Shown here piece by piece: positions 23,431 to 30,517 of a stretch of 31,319 nt of DNA (within the stretch, counting starts at the first letter, position 1; the number at the start of each line of letters is the position of its first letter). The stretch comes from Neorhizobium sp. UBA7851 (GTDB lineage: Bacteria > Pseudomonadota > Alphaproteobacteria > Rhizobiales > Rhizobiaceae). The DNA is taken from assembly GCA_002500765.1 (NCBI GenBank), contig DLSX01000065.1:1-31319 (forward strand), written 5' to 3'. The position numbers and the translations under genes are program-made. The notes beneath the pieces were generated by a model. The model worked only from the letters and a program-made list of their open reading frames with translations, was not told where the DNA came from and did no database searches.

Positions 23431-25005
23431 TCATGCATTGTTCTCGTTGATCAGGCGCTTCAGGAGCTCGACCTCGTGGCCAAGCTTGCTGTCGTCACCG
23501 ATCAGCTCCTCGATCTTGCGCACGGCGTGAAGAACGGTGGTGTGATCGCGTCCGCCGAAACGACGGCCGATTTCCGGGAAGGAACGCGGCGTCATGGTCT
23601 TTGCCAGATACATGGCGATCTGGCGCGGTTTGACGATGACACGGGTGCGACGGTTCGAAACAAGTTCCTGGCGCGACACATTATAGTGGCGGGCAACAAT
23701 GCGCTGGATGTCCTCGATGCGGACACGTCTTGCCTCGCCTGCACCAACGAGATGTGCCAGTAGTTCGTCAACGCGCTCGATGGAGAGCGACGGCTCGAAC
23801 GAGCGGCGGAACAGAAGCTGGTTGAAGGCACCTTCCAGTTCGCGGCCGCTGCTGGCAACATTGCGGGCAACGTGGCTGAGGATTTCGGCCGGGATCTCGA
23901 GCGACGGGTCATCCTGCCTGGCAGCCTGCAGGCGGCCCTTCAGCATTTCCAGACGCATTTCATATTCAGGCGATTCCAGCTCGATTGCGACACCGCCCTG
24001 AAGACGCGAACGAACGCGCGGATCGAGCGATTCCAGTTCCCAGGGCGCACGATCTGCCGCGACCACGACCTGCTTGGCGCTGTCGAGCAGCATGTTCAAG
24101 AGATGGCAGAACTCGTTCTGGATCATCTTGCCCTGCAGGAACTGCATGTCGTCGATGATCAGAAGATCGATATTACGCAGAGAGTCCTTGAGGGTCAGCG
24201 CATCATTGTCGCGGATTGCGGTGGCGAAACGCCACATGAAGTATTCGGCGGTCAGATAAACGACGCGCGGATTGCGGTTGCTGCCGACGGCAGCATTGGC
24301 AATCGCCTGCAGAAGGTGGGTCTTGCCGAGGCCGACATTCGAATGAATGAAGAGCGGGTTGAAGCGCACGGCGCCGGCACCGGCTTCCGCAATCGTCTTG
24401 GCCGCAGCCAGTGCGACGCGGTTGGACGAGCCTTCGATATAGGTCTCGAACGTGTAGCGGCTATCGAGAGGAGAGCCGAACAACGGGCCGGACTGCGCAT
24501 TGCGCGTGACCGCAGGTGCTGCGGTTACAGGCGACGGGAAGGATGCGATCTTGCCGATTTCACGCGGCTGCGAAGCGCGATTGAAATTGGTGGCCGTGTT
24601 ATTCTCGATCGGTGCGGACCGCTGTTCCACGGCGCTCGGAGCCTTCACGGCCCGGCTTGCACTGCGGACCAGAATTTCCACCTTGAGAATTTCCTTGTCT
24701 TCTTCCTTGAAGATAGACTCGATCAGGTCGAGGTACCGGTTGTTGATCCAGGATTTCAGAAAAGTCGTCGGAACGGTAAGCCTGACGACGCTCTTGGATA
24801 CAGAATGAAGCTTAAGACGCGCGAACCAACTTGCATAAACATCCTGACCAACCTGCGCCTTCAATCGCGTGCTGAACCGCTCGAAAAGAGCATCATGCTG
24901 CATTTCCGCTGTTTCCCCTGCCGCTTGGGAGCAAACTGTATCGAAACCCTGTCGCGCACGGTCGCTATCACCAAGTGCCCGTGTCGATACGGTATTGATC
25001 TGCAT
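23431..25005 (-). CDS. dnaA: Chromosomal replication initiator protein DnaA
   Basis: Binds DnaA boxes and melts the origin. The 524 residues contain domain I (LFERFSTRLKAQVGQDVYAS, WFARLKLHSVSKSVVRLTVP), a variable linker (about 115-180), the AAA+ domain with Walker A NVGLGKTH (223-230), Walker B LLIIDDMQF (281-289) and the probable arginine finger Arg334 in RVRSRLQGG, and domain IV with SRQELVSNRRTRVIVKPRQI and the DNA-binding signature GRDHTTVLHA (485-494). ATG 25005 gives the rhizobial N-terminal extension of about 35 residues; ATG 24903 (MQHDALFERF) would remove it. It lies next to rpsT, as in other alphaproteobacteria. The upstream region holds a GANTC cluster and leader hairpins, pointing to methylation and post-transcriptional control. 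Confidence 0.97.
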   Translation of the reverse strand: MQINTVSTRALGDSDRARQGFDTVCSQAAGETAEMQHDALFERFSTRLKAQVGQDVYASWFARLKLHSVSKSVVRLTVPTTFLKSWINNRYLDLIESIFKEEDKEILKVEILVRSASRAVKAPSAVEQRSAPIENNTATNFNRASQPREIGKIASFPSPVTAAPAVTRNAQSGPLFGSPLDSRYTFETYIEGSSNRVALAAAKTIAEAGAGAVRFNPLFIHSNVGLGKTHLLQAIANAAVGSNRNPRVVYLTAEYFMWRFATAIRDNDALTLKDSLRNIDLLIIDDMQFLQGKMIQNEFCHLLNMLLDSAKQVVVAADRAPWELESLDPRVRSRLQGGVAIELESPEYEMRLEMLKGRLQAARQDDPSLEIPAEILSHVARNVASSGRELEGAFNQLLFRRSFEPSLSIERVDELLAHLVGAGEARRVRIEDIQRIVARHYNVSRQELVSNRRTRVIVKPRQIAMYLAKTMTPRSFPEIGRRFGGRDHTTVLHAVRKIEELIGDDSKLGHEVELLKRLINENNA

Positions 25006-25028
25006 TATTTGCCGCCTTCTGAATGGAA

Positions 25029-25053
25029 GCCCGGCGAACTTATTTCGCCAGGC
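25029..25053 (-). promoter_or_regulatory. Hairpin in the dnaA mRNA leader
   Basis: On the minus strand GCCTGGCGAA (25053-25044) and TTCGCCGGGC (25038-25029) form a 10-bp stem with one G-U pair and a 5-base loop. It ends 23 bases upstream of the dnaA ATG. Further up are TTCCC-GCGA-GGGAA (25079-25092), CCGGTC/GACCGG (25151-25173) and ACGGGT-T-ACCCGT (25179-25191). Control of dnaA translation or mRNA stability is inferred; in Caulobacter the dnaA leader is known to control translation. Confidence 0.55.
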
Positions 25054-25495
25054 AAAGTCGTAAATTTCACTGAAGCCCTTCCCGCGAGGGAAAAGCCCTA
25101 ATCGTCCCCTTTATTTTCCCAGTTTCATCCGCCAGAACGAAACTCATCTTCCGGTCCGCCTCATTCAGACCGGTCGATACGGGTTACCCGTGACGCCTCA
25201 TCCTCGTATGAGACATCATTGGTACATGCCCGCCCAAAACCGCCGAAGCGATATGCGGACACAAAAAGATTGCGGCCGGAAAGCATGCACTTTTCGGTTT
25301 ACAATCCTAGGTATATGGGAAACGGGAGTTGTTATCCCGCAGCAAAGAACATGAAACGCTCGCGACCTTCCCGTGTTCGAGACTGCCTGCGAAAGCTCCT
25401 GAAGTTGTCCCCGAGCCCCTTGCTGGAAGCCATTTAGGCAGGATCACCTGGCAAGATCAACAGTGTTTTTTACCCAAAATTAAGCGGCGGCCGTT

Positions 25496-25622
25496 GACTC
25501 TTGGCGCGTGTTTAGAATGCCGCAGGGGCTGTCATAAAGAATCGCTGTTGAATCAATGGGATTCAAATTTGGCCAGCCACAACCATCGCGATTCACACAA
25601 AAAATAAAAAATCGCTTGACTC
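25496..25622. promoter_or_regulatory. Cluster of six GANTC (CcrM) methylation sites upstream of dnaA
   Basis: GANTC occurs at 25496, 25539, 25550, 25560, 25590 and 25618 (first base of each), with a seventh at 25765. Chance would give about one per 256 bp. None occurs in 25006-25495. Two sites form a perfect inverted repeat, TTGAATC-AATGG-GATTCAA (25548-25566). CcrM methylates GANTC in alphaproteobacteria, and in Caulobacter the methylation state of the dnaA promoter affects its transcription. The exact dnaA promoter within this block could not be assigned. Confidence 0.65.
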
Positions 25623-25765
25623 AATTTTGCCCTTTAAAGACCCCGGTCAAATGAAGGCAAAGACAAAACTAATCCCCGTAAGTCTCTAATAAATCTGCAT
25701 TTTTCTTGTCACGCATATGACACGAAACCGTTATTGAGCCGAGCAACGACTGATTGAAAAGGCAG

Positions 25766-25797
25766 AATCAAAGAAAGCCCGGTCGTTAGACCAGGCT
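25766..25797 (-). terminator. Rho-independent terminator of rpsT
   Basis: On the minus strand AGCCTGGTC-TAAC-GACCGGGCT (25797-25776) makes a 9-bp stem with one G-U pair, followed by a T-rich tract (TTCTTTGATT, to 25766). It lies about 30 bases after the rpsT stop and isolates rpsT from dnaA. Confidence 0.85.
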
Positions 25798-25826
25798 CTC
25801 TTAAAACTTTGATTTTGATAGCCGGC

Positions 25827-26093
25827 TTAGGCGGAAAGTGCCTTCACACGAGCTGCAAGACGGGACACCTTGCGGGAAGCCGTGTTGCTGTGAAGTACGC
25901 CCTTGGTAGCAGCGCGAGCGATCTCAGGCTGAGCAGCCTTGAGTGCTTCTGCAGCAACAGCGACGTCACCGGTTGCGATGGCTTCTTCAACCTTACGGAT
26001 GAAGCCGCGAACGCGCGAACGGCGAGCCTTGTTGACTGCGGTGCGGCGAGCGATCTTGCGGGTCGCTTTTTTCGCCGAAGTTGTATTGGCCAT
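25827..26093 (-). CDS. rpsT: 30S ribosomal protein S20
   Basis: A 16S rRNA-binding protein of the small subunit. The 88 residues begin MANTTSAKKATRKIARRTAV and carry the basic, all-helical pattern of S20 (NKARRSRVRGFIRKVEEAI, then GVLHSNTASRKVSRLAARVK). ATG 26093 is the family start, with AGAGG upstream; an in-frame ATG 12 codons earlier is not family-like. It has its own promoter and terminator. The predicted leader is about 115 bases, long for a single small gene, and includes an inverted repeat at 26180-26201. S20 represses its own translation in E. coli; the same here is an inference. Confidence 0.97.
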   Translation of the reverse strand: MANTTSAKKATRKIARRTAVNKARRSRVRGFIRKVEEAIATGDVAVAAEALKAAQPEIARAATKGVLHSNTASRKVSRLAARVKALSA

Positions 26094-26215
26094 TTCATGC
26101 CTCTCTACGAATTCGAACCAACACTCCACCGTTGCCGCCGGTCCTGCGACCCATCATCCAGCAATTCGGGAGCAATAGAGGAAGCCGTGAAGAGGCTTTC
26201 CCAACTGTGGGCGGG

Positions 26216-26244
26216 CATATAGCGGGAATACCCGCCCCAGTCAA
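26216..26244 (-). promoter_or_regulatory. Predicted rpsT promoter
   Basis: On the minus strand: -35 TTGACT (26244-26239), exactly 17 bp, -10 TATATG (26221-26216). Predicted start near 26209. The -35 lies 17 bp beyond the enoyl-CoA hydratase stop. The GC-rich inverted repeat GGGCGGG/CCCGCCC (26209-26237) falls within the promoter itself. Confidence 0.7.
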
Positions 26245-26260
26245 CGCGCTTTTTAAGCCT

Positions 26261-27046
26261 CTAGCGGTTGGAAAAGGCGGGTTTGCGCTTTTCGACAAAG
26301 GCGGCCATGCCTTCCTTCTGGTCGGCCGTGGCAAACAGCGACTGGAACAGGCGGCGTTCGAACCGCAGACCTTCTGCAAGCGTCACCTCGAAAGAGCGGT
26401 TGACGGCTTCCTTTGCCATCAGCGTGGCGGCGCGCGGGAACCCGGCAATCTTGTCCGCTGCAGCCAGCGTCTCGTCCATCAGTTTTCCGACTTCGACCAC
26501 ACGCGATACGAGTCCCGAGCGCTCTGCCTCCGCCGCATCCATCATCCTGCCGGTCAGAACCATATCCATCGCCTTGGCCTTGCCGACGGCGCGGGTGAGG
26601 CGCTGCGAGCCGCCCATGCCCGGAATGACGCCAAGGGTGATCTCGGGCTGACCGAATTTCGCCGTATCGGATGCAATGATAAAATCGCACATCATGGCGA
26701 GCTCGCAGCCGCCCCCGAGCGCGAAACCCGAGACGGCGGCGATCAGCGGCTTGCGGAAGGCGGCCACGGCATCCCAGCCCGAAATGAAATCGCCGACATA
26801 GGCATCGATGAATTCGAGCGACTGCATTTCCTTGATGTCGGCGCCGGCAGCAAAGGCCTTTTCAGAACCGGTGAGAACGACGACGGCAACACTCTCATTC
26901 TTATCGTATGCGCTGAGTGCAGCCGTCAGCTCGGCCATGACGACCGAATTCAGAGCATTGAGCGCCTTGGGGCGGTTCAGCGTGACAATCGCAATCGCTC
27001 CGCGGGTTTCGGTCAGTATCGTCTCGTAGTCGGATGCAAGCGTCAC
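26261..27046 (-). CDS. Enoyl-CoA hydratase (crotonase family)
   Basis: Adds water across the double bond of trans-2-enoyl-CoA in fatty-acid or amino-acid breakdown. With the start at GTG 27046 the protein has 261 residues, the usual crotonase size. Catalytic glutamates are Glu115 (GGGCELAMMCD) and Glu135 (GQPEITLG); the oxyanion hole is formed at AAGADI (66-71) and GFALGGG (107-113). GMGGSQRLTRAVG and the C-terminal AFVEKRKPAFSNR are standard. GTG 27046 is chosen because GGAGG lies 8 bases upstream; the open frame continues far upstream through mutM sequence without family similarity. It follows mutM by 28 bp and is probably co-transcribed. In S. meliloti the equivalent gene is called fadB1, from memory. 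Confidence 0.93.
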   Translation of the reverse strand: MTLASDYETILTETRGAIAIVTLNRPKALNALNSVVMAELTAALSAYDKNESVAVVVLTGSEKAFAAGADIKEMQSLEFIDAYVGDFISGWDAVAAFRKPLIAAVSGFALGGGCELAMMCDFIIASDTAKFGQPEITLGVIPGMGGSQRLTRAVGKAKAMDMVLTGRMMDAAEAERSGLVSRVVEVGKLMDETLAAADKIAGFPRAATLMAKEAVNRSFEVTLAEGLRFERRLFQSLFATADQKEGMAAFVEKRKPAFSNR

Positions 27047-27074
27047 TGGATTATCCTCCCAAATCGTCGGCGGC

Positions 27075-27953
27075 TCATTTCTGGCAGGCCTGGCAATAAA
27101 AGGTCGACCTGCCGGATTGCGTGATGCGTTCAACGGTACCGTTGCAGCCCGGCATGCGGCAAGCCCCGCCCTCGCGATCGTAAACCGAGAAGGAATGCTG
27201 GAAATAACCGAGCGATCCATCCGTCTGGATGTGATCGCGCAGCGACGAGCCTCCGGCGGCGATGGCATCGGCAATCACGGCGCGGATTGCCTCGGTCAGC
27301 AACAGCAATTCCTTTTTCGGCCTTCCCGTCGGCGTCACCAGCGTTCCCGATTGGCGTTTCGGCGACAGATGCGATCGCCACAGGGCTTCGCAGACATAGA
27401 TATTGCCGAGACCGGCGATTACCGTCTGGTCGAGCAGCGCACCTTTCAGCGGCTGGCTCTTGCCGCTCAGGCGCATTGCCAGATAATCGGCATCGAGCAA
27501 ATTGCCGGTCGGCTCCGGCCCGAGTTCGGCAAAGGCCGGATAAAGATCGAGTTCGCTGCGCTTCCACAAATGCATGAAGCCGAAACGGCGGGGGTCGTTA
27601 TAGATGACCTTCTGCTCTCTCCCGTCACGCTGGACATGGAAGATGACATGGTCATGCTTCAAGTCTTTCGAGCGCGCGTAATGAAAGTCGCCCTGAACCT
27701 CATCCTCGATGCGGAACGATCCCGACATGCCGAGATGGCTGATCAAGGTCAGGTCATCCTCCAGATCAACGAGCAGATATTTCGCACGCCGACCGAGGGA
27801 GACGATATGGCGGCCGGAAACCCGTTCGGCAAAAGCCTCGGGAAACGGAAAACGAAGATCAGGGCGGTTCTGTTCAAGCCGCGTCACAAGCGCGCCTTCC
27901 ATGACCGGAGCAAGCCCCCTTCTCACGGTCTCGACCTCTGGCAATTCGGGCAT
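27075..27953 (-). CDS. mutM: Formamidopyrimidine-DNA glycosylase
   Basis: Excises 8-oxoguanine and formamidopyrimidines and nicks the abasic site. The 292 residues begin MPELPEVETVRRGL, with catalytic Pro2 and Glu3, then Lys58 in RRAKYLLVDL, the void-filling region HLGMSG (73-78), the helix-two-turn-helix GLGNIYVCEALWRSHLSPKR, and the C-terminal zinc finger with Cys265, Cys270, Cys287 and Cys290. The first cysteine pair is C-X4-C (CRMPGC) instead of the C-X2-C of E. coli. ATG 27953 is fixed by the required N-terminal proline. It is divergent from ubiE with 152 bp between, in which no clear promoter was found. Confidence 0.97.
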   Translation of the reverse strand: MPELPEVETVRRGLAPVMEGALVTRLEQNRPDLRFPFPEAFAERVSGRHIVSLGRRAKYLLVDLEDDLTLISHLGMSGSFRIEDEVQGDFHYARSKDLKHDHVIFHVQRDGREQKVIYNDPRRFGFMHLWKRSELDLYPAFAELGPEPTGNLLDADYLAMRLSGKSQPLKGALLDQTVIAGLGNIYVCEALWRSHLSPKRQSGTLVTPTGRPKKELLLLTEAIRAVIADAIAAGGSSLRDHIQTDGSLGYFQHSFSVYDREGGACRMPGCNGTVERITQSGRSTFYCQACQK

Positions 27954-28105
27954 GGATACCTAACTTCCTGTTTCAACAACCGCGCCGGTGATCTATAGAC
28001 CGGACGGACAATTGATTTACCGACCGGGCCATCCACCACATAGCGATACCAAATCCGTTTCGCTACCATCGAAGGCCTCAAGGACAAGACGTTAAGGAGC
28101 AATCG

Positions 28106-28882
28106 ATGACCGAAGCCCGAACCGGCGCCCATGGCGGAATGGAAACCTCCTATGGCTTCCGCCAGGTGGCCGACGGAGAAAAGCAGGGGCTGGTCAACGA
28201 CGTCTTCCATAAGGTCGCCAAGCGCTACGACATCATGAATGACGTGATGTCGGCCGGCATGCACCGCGTTTGGAAGGATGCGATGATCGCGGCACTCAGC
28301 CCCCGCAAGGAAGACGGCTACAAGACGCTCGACGTTGCCGGCGGCACCGGCGATATCGCCTTCCGCATCGTCGAGGCTTCCGGCCGCAAGGCGCATACGA
28401 CGGTGCTCGATATCAACGGTTCGATGCTTGCCGTAGGTGCTGAACGGGCCGCCAAGAAGAAGCTTTCCGACAATCTCGATTTCGTCGAGGCCAATGCGGA
28501 ATCGCTTCCCTTCGAAAACAACTCCTTCGACGCTTATACGGTCGCCTTCGGCATCCGCAACGTGCCGCGCATCGATGTGGCGCTGTCGGAAGCCTATCGT
28601 GTGCTGAAGCGCGGCGGACGGCTGCTGGTTCTGGAATTTTCCGAGGTCGAGATGCCGTTGCTCGACAAGTTTTATGAAGAGTGGTCGTTCAAGGCGATCC
28701 CGCAATTCGGCAAAATGATCACCGGTGATGCGGAGCCCTACCAGTATCTGGTGGAATCGATCCGCAAATTCCCCAACCAGGAAAATTTCGCCACGATGAT
28801 CCGCTCCGCCGGTTTTTCGCGCGTGAGCTATACCAATTACACCGGCGGCATCGCCGCGCTGCATTCCGGCTGGAAGCTTTGA
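28106..28882 (+). CDS. ubiE: Ubiquinone biosynthesis C-methyltransferase UbiE
   Basis: Methylates the ring carbon of the demethoxy-ubiquinol precursor (and demethylmenaquinone where present). The 258 residues show the UbiE signature YDIMNDVMSAGMHRVWK (41-57), the SAM-binding LDVAGGTGDI (75-84), NAESLPFENNSFDAYTVAFG, IRNVPRIDVALSEAYRVLKR and GGRLLVLEFSE, and the end IAALHSGWKL. AAGGAG precedes ATG 28106 at good spacing. ubiB begins 4 bases after its stop, giving a ubiE-ubiB unit. Confidence 0.97.
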   Translation: MTEARTGAHGGMETSYGFRQVADGEKQGLVNDVFHKVAKRYDIMNDVMSAGMHRVWKDAMIAALSPRKEDGYKTLDVAGGTGDIAFRIVEASGRKAHTTVLDINGSMLAVGAERAAKKKLSDNLDFVEANAESLPFENNSFDAYTVAFGIRNVPRIDVALSEAYRVLKRGGRLLVLEFSEVEMPLLDKFYEEWSFKAIPQFGKMITGDAEPYQYLVESIRKFPNQENFATMIRSAGFSRVSYTNYTGGIAALHSGWKL

Positions 28883-28886
28883 GCGC

Positions 28887-30446
28887 ATGAGCACGATCGG
28901 CGCCTATTTTCGGCTCGCCCGCGTCGGCTGGGTCCTCGTTCGCGAAGGTGTGGTTTCCGCGCTGCCGACCGAAGACATGCCCCCGGCTGTCGGTTTTGCC
29001 AAATCGATGCTGGAACCACTGGCACGCTTCCGGGCAAAGAAGCAGGCGCGCAGCGAAAGGCTGACGCGCGCCGTCGATCGGCTCGGTCCTTCCTATGTGA
29101 AGATCGGCCAGTTTCTCGCCACCCGTCCGGATGTTGTCGGCGTCGACTGGGCTGTCGACCTTGCCATGCTGCAGGACCGGATGGCGTTTTTCCCGACGGA
29201 AGCCGCCAAGAATGCGATCCAGACCTCACTCGGACGCCCGATCGAAGACCTTTATACGTCTTTCGAAGAGCCGATTGCTGCAGCCTCCATTGCACAGGTT
29301 CATCCGGCGCATGTGAACGGCAAACAGGTTGCCGTGAAGGTCGTGCGCCCCGGCGTGCGCCAGCGCTTTGCCCATGACATCGAGGGCATGTATGTGGTTG
29401 CCCGCATGCAGGAGCGGCTGTTGCCCTCCAGCCGTCGTCTCCGTCCGATTGAGGTCACACGCACGCTTGAGCAGACGACCAAGATGGAAATGGACCTGCG
29501 CCTTGAGGCTGCGGCCCTTTCCGAGATTGCCGAAAACACCAAGGACGATCCCGGTTTCCGTGTTCCGACCGTCGATTGGGAACGGACCGGCCGCGACGTG
29601 ATCACCATGGAGTGGATCGACGGCATCAAGATGAACGATGTCGAGGCGCTGCGTGCCAGCGGCCACAATCTGGAAAAGCTTGCGGAAGTGCTGATCCAGT
29701 CGTTCCTGCGGCATACGCTGCGCGATGGTTTCTTCCATGCCGACATGCATCCCGGCAATCTGTTCGTCGAGCGGGACGGCACGATCGTAGCCGTCGACAT
29801 GGGCATTACCGGACGGTTGGGCAAAAAGGAACGGCGGTTCCTCGCGGAAATCCTGTTCGGCTTCATCACCCGCGACTACATGCGCGTTGCCGAAGTGCAT
29901 TTCGAGGCCGGTTACGTGCCCGGCCATCATGATGTGGCGGCCTTTGCCCAGGCAATCCGGGCGATCGGCGAGCCAATCCACGGCCAGCCTGCCGAGACGA
30001 TTTCGATGGCGCGGCTTCTGGCGCTGCTGTTCGAAGTCACCGACCTTTTCGAGATGCAGACCCGGCCGGAACTGATCCTCCTGCAGAAGACGATGGTGGT
30101 GGTCGAGGGCGTGTCGCGCATGCTCAACCCGCGCTTCAACATGTGGAAGGCATCGGAACCCGTCGTCGGTGACTGGATCCGTGACAATCTCGGGCCGAAA
30201 CGCATCGCCTCCGACGTCAAGGATGGCCTGAAGGCAGTCGTGAAGCTCGCGGAAGCGGCACCGGAGATCGCCGCGCAGACGGGCAAGTTTCATCAGGAAC
30301 TGGTGCATATGAGCGAAAACGGCCTGCGTTTCGATCCCGAGACTGCGGAAGCGATCGGAAAGGCTGAAGCGCGGCACAGCCGTTACGGCAGATGGGCGCT
30401 TTGGGTGATTGCGGCAGCGCTCGTCTATATCGCCGTGACGCTCTGA
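28887..30446 (+). CDS. ubiB: UbiB-family protein (ubiquinone biosynthesis, atypical kinase/ATPase)
   Basis: Supports coenzyme Q synthesis as a membrane-associated protein-kinase-like ATPase, probably helping lipid intermediates reach the Ubi enzymes. The 519 residues have the defining KxGQ motif (Lys72-Gln75 in SYVKIGQFLATRPD), the alanine-rich loop AAASIAQVH (131-139) replacing the kinase glycine loop, Lys151 in QVAVKVVRPG, FFHADMHPGN with Asp286, and VAVDMG with Asp304. A hydrophobic C-terminal segment (about 500-519) is the likely membrane anchor. It begins 4 bases after ubiE. No terminator was recognised between it and the following lyase-like gene. Confidence 0.96.
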   Translation: MSTIGAYFRLARVGWVLVREGVVSALPTEDMPPAVGFAKSMLEPLARFRAKKQARSERLTRAVDRLGPSYVKIGQFLATRPDVVGVDWAVDLAMLQDRMAFFPTEAAKNAIQTSLGRPIEDLYTSFEEPIAAASIAQVHPAHVNGKQVAVKVVRPGVRQRFAHDIEGMYVVARMQERLLPSSRRLRPIEVTRTLEQTTKMEMDLRLEAAALSEIAENTKDDPGFRVPTVDWERTGRDVITMEWIDGIKMNDVEALRASGHNLEKLAEVLIQSFLRHTLRDGFFHADMHPGNLFVERDGTIVAVDMGITGRLGKKERRFLAEILFGFITRDYMRVAEVHFEAGYVPGHHDVAAFAQAIRAIGEPIHGQPAETISMARLLALLFEVTDLFEMQTRPELILLQKTMVVVEGVSRMLNPRFNMWKASEPVVGDWIRDNLGPKRIASDVKDGLKAVVKLAEAAPEIAAQTGKFHQELVHMSENGLRFDPETAEAIGKAEARHSRYGRWALWVIAAALVYIAVTL

Positions 30447-30517
30447 CCGGTTTTCGCGCGACATATCCGTTCGCATTTCGGAATATCCCGCGGCCGCATT
30501 TCCAATAATCTGGGAGC

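Larger units (their letters stand above)
25006..25826. other. Noncoding dnaA-rpsT intergenic region
   Basis: About 820 bases with no convincing gene. Its dnaA-proximal part (25006-25200) holds four inverted repeats, which would lie in the dnaA leader if the promoter is further upstream. The middle (25200-25490) has a few weak inverted repeats, such as CGGGA/TCCCG (25323-25339) and CTGCCT/AGGCAG (25383-25441). From 25496 to 25622 there is a GANTC cluster, and from about 25590 the sequence is AT-rich. TGTCA-N6-TGACA lies at 25707-25722. The rpsT terminator ends the region. No perfect DnaA box (TTATCCACA) was found. Short plus-strand frames here (25219-25437, 25329-25607) have no recognisable content. 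Confidence 0.7.

Noticed and set aside
25494..25518. TTGACT followed by TAGAAT as a plus-strand promoter
   Set aside because: The spacer is only 13 bp, too short for a sigma-70 promoter; the TTGACTC is better explained as a GANTC site.
25219..25607. Short plus-strand frames (72 and 92 codons) in the dnaA-rpsT gap
   Set aside because: They overlap each other in different frames, have no ribosome site, and their composition does not look protein-like.
25006..25826. Replication origin next to dnaA
   Set aside because: No clear DnaA boxes are present, and in this group the chromosomal origin is generally not beside dnaA.
26209..26237. GGGCGGG/CCCGCCC hairpin as a terminator of the enoyl-CoA hydratase gene
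   Set aside because: No T-run follows, and the repeat lies inside the well-matched rpsT promoter.
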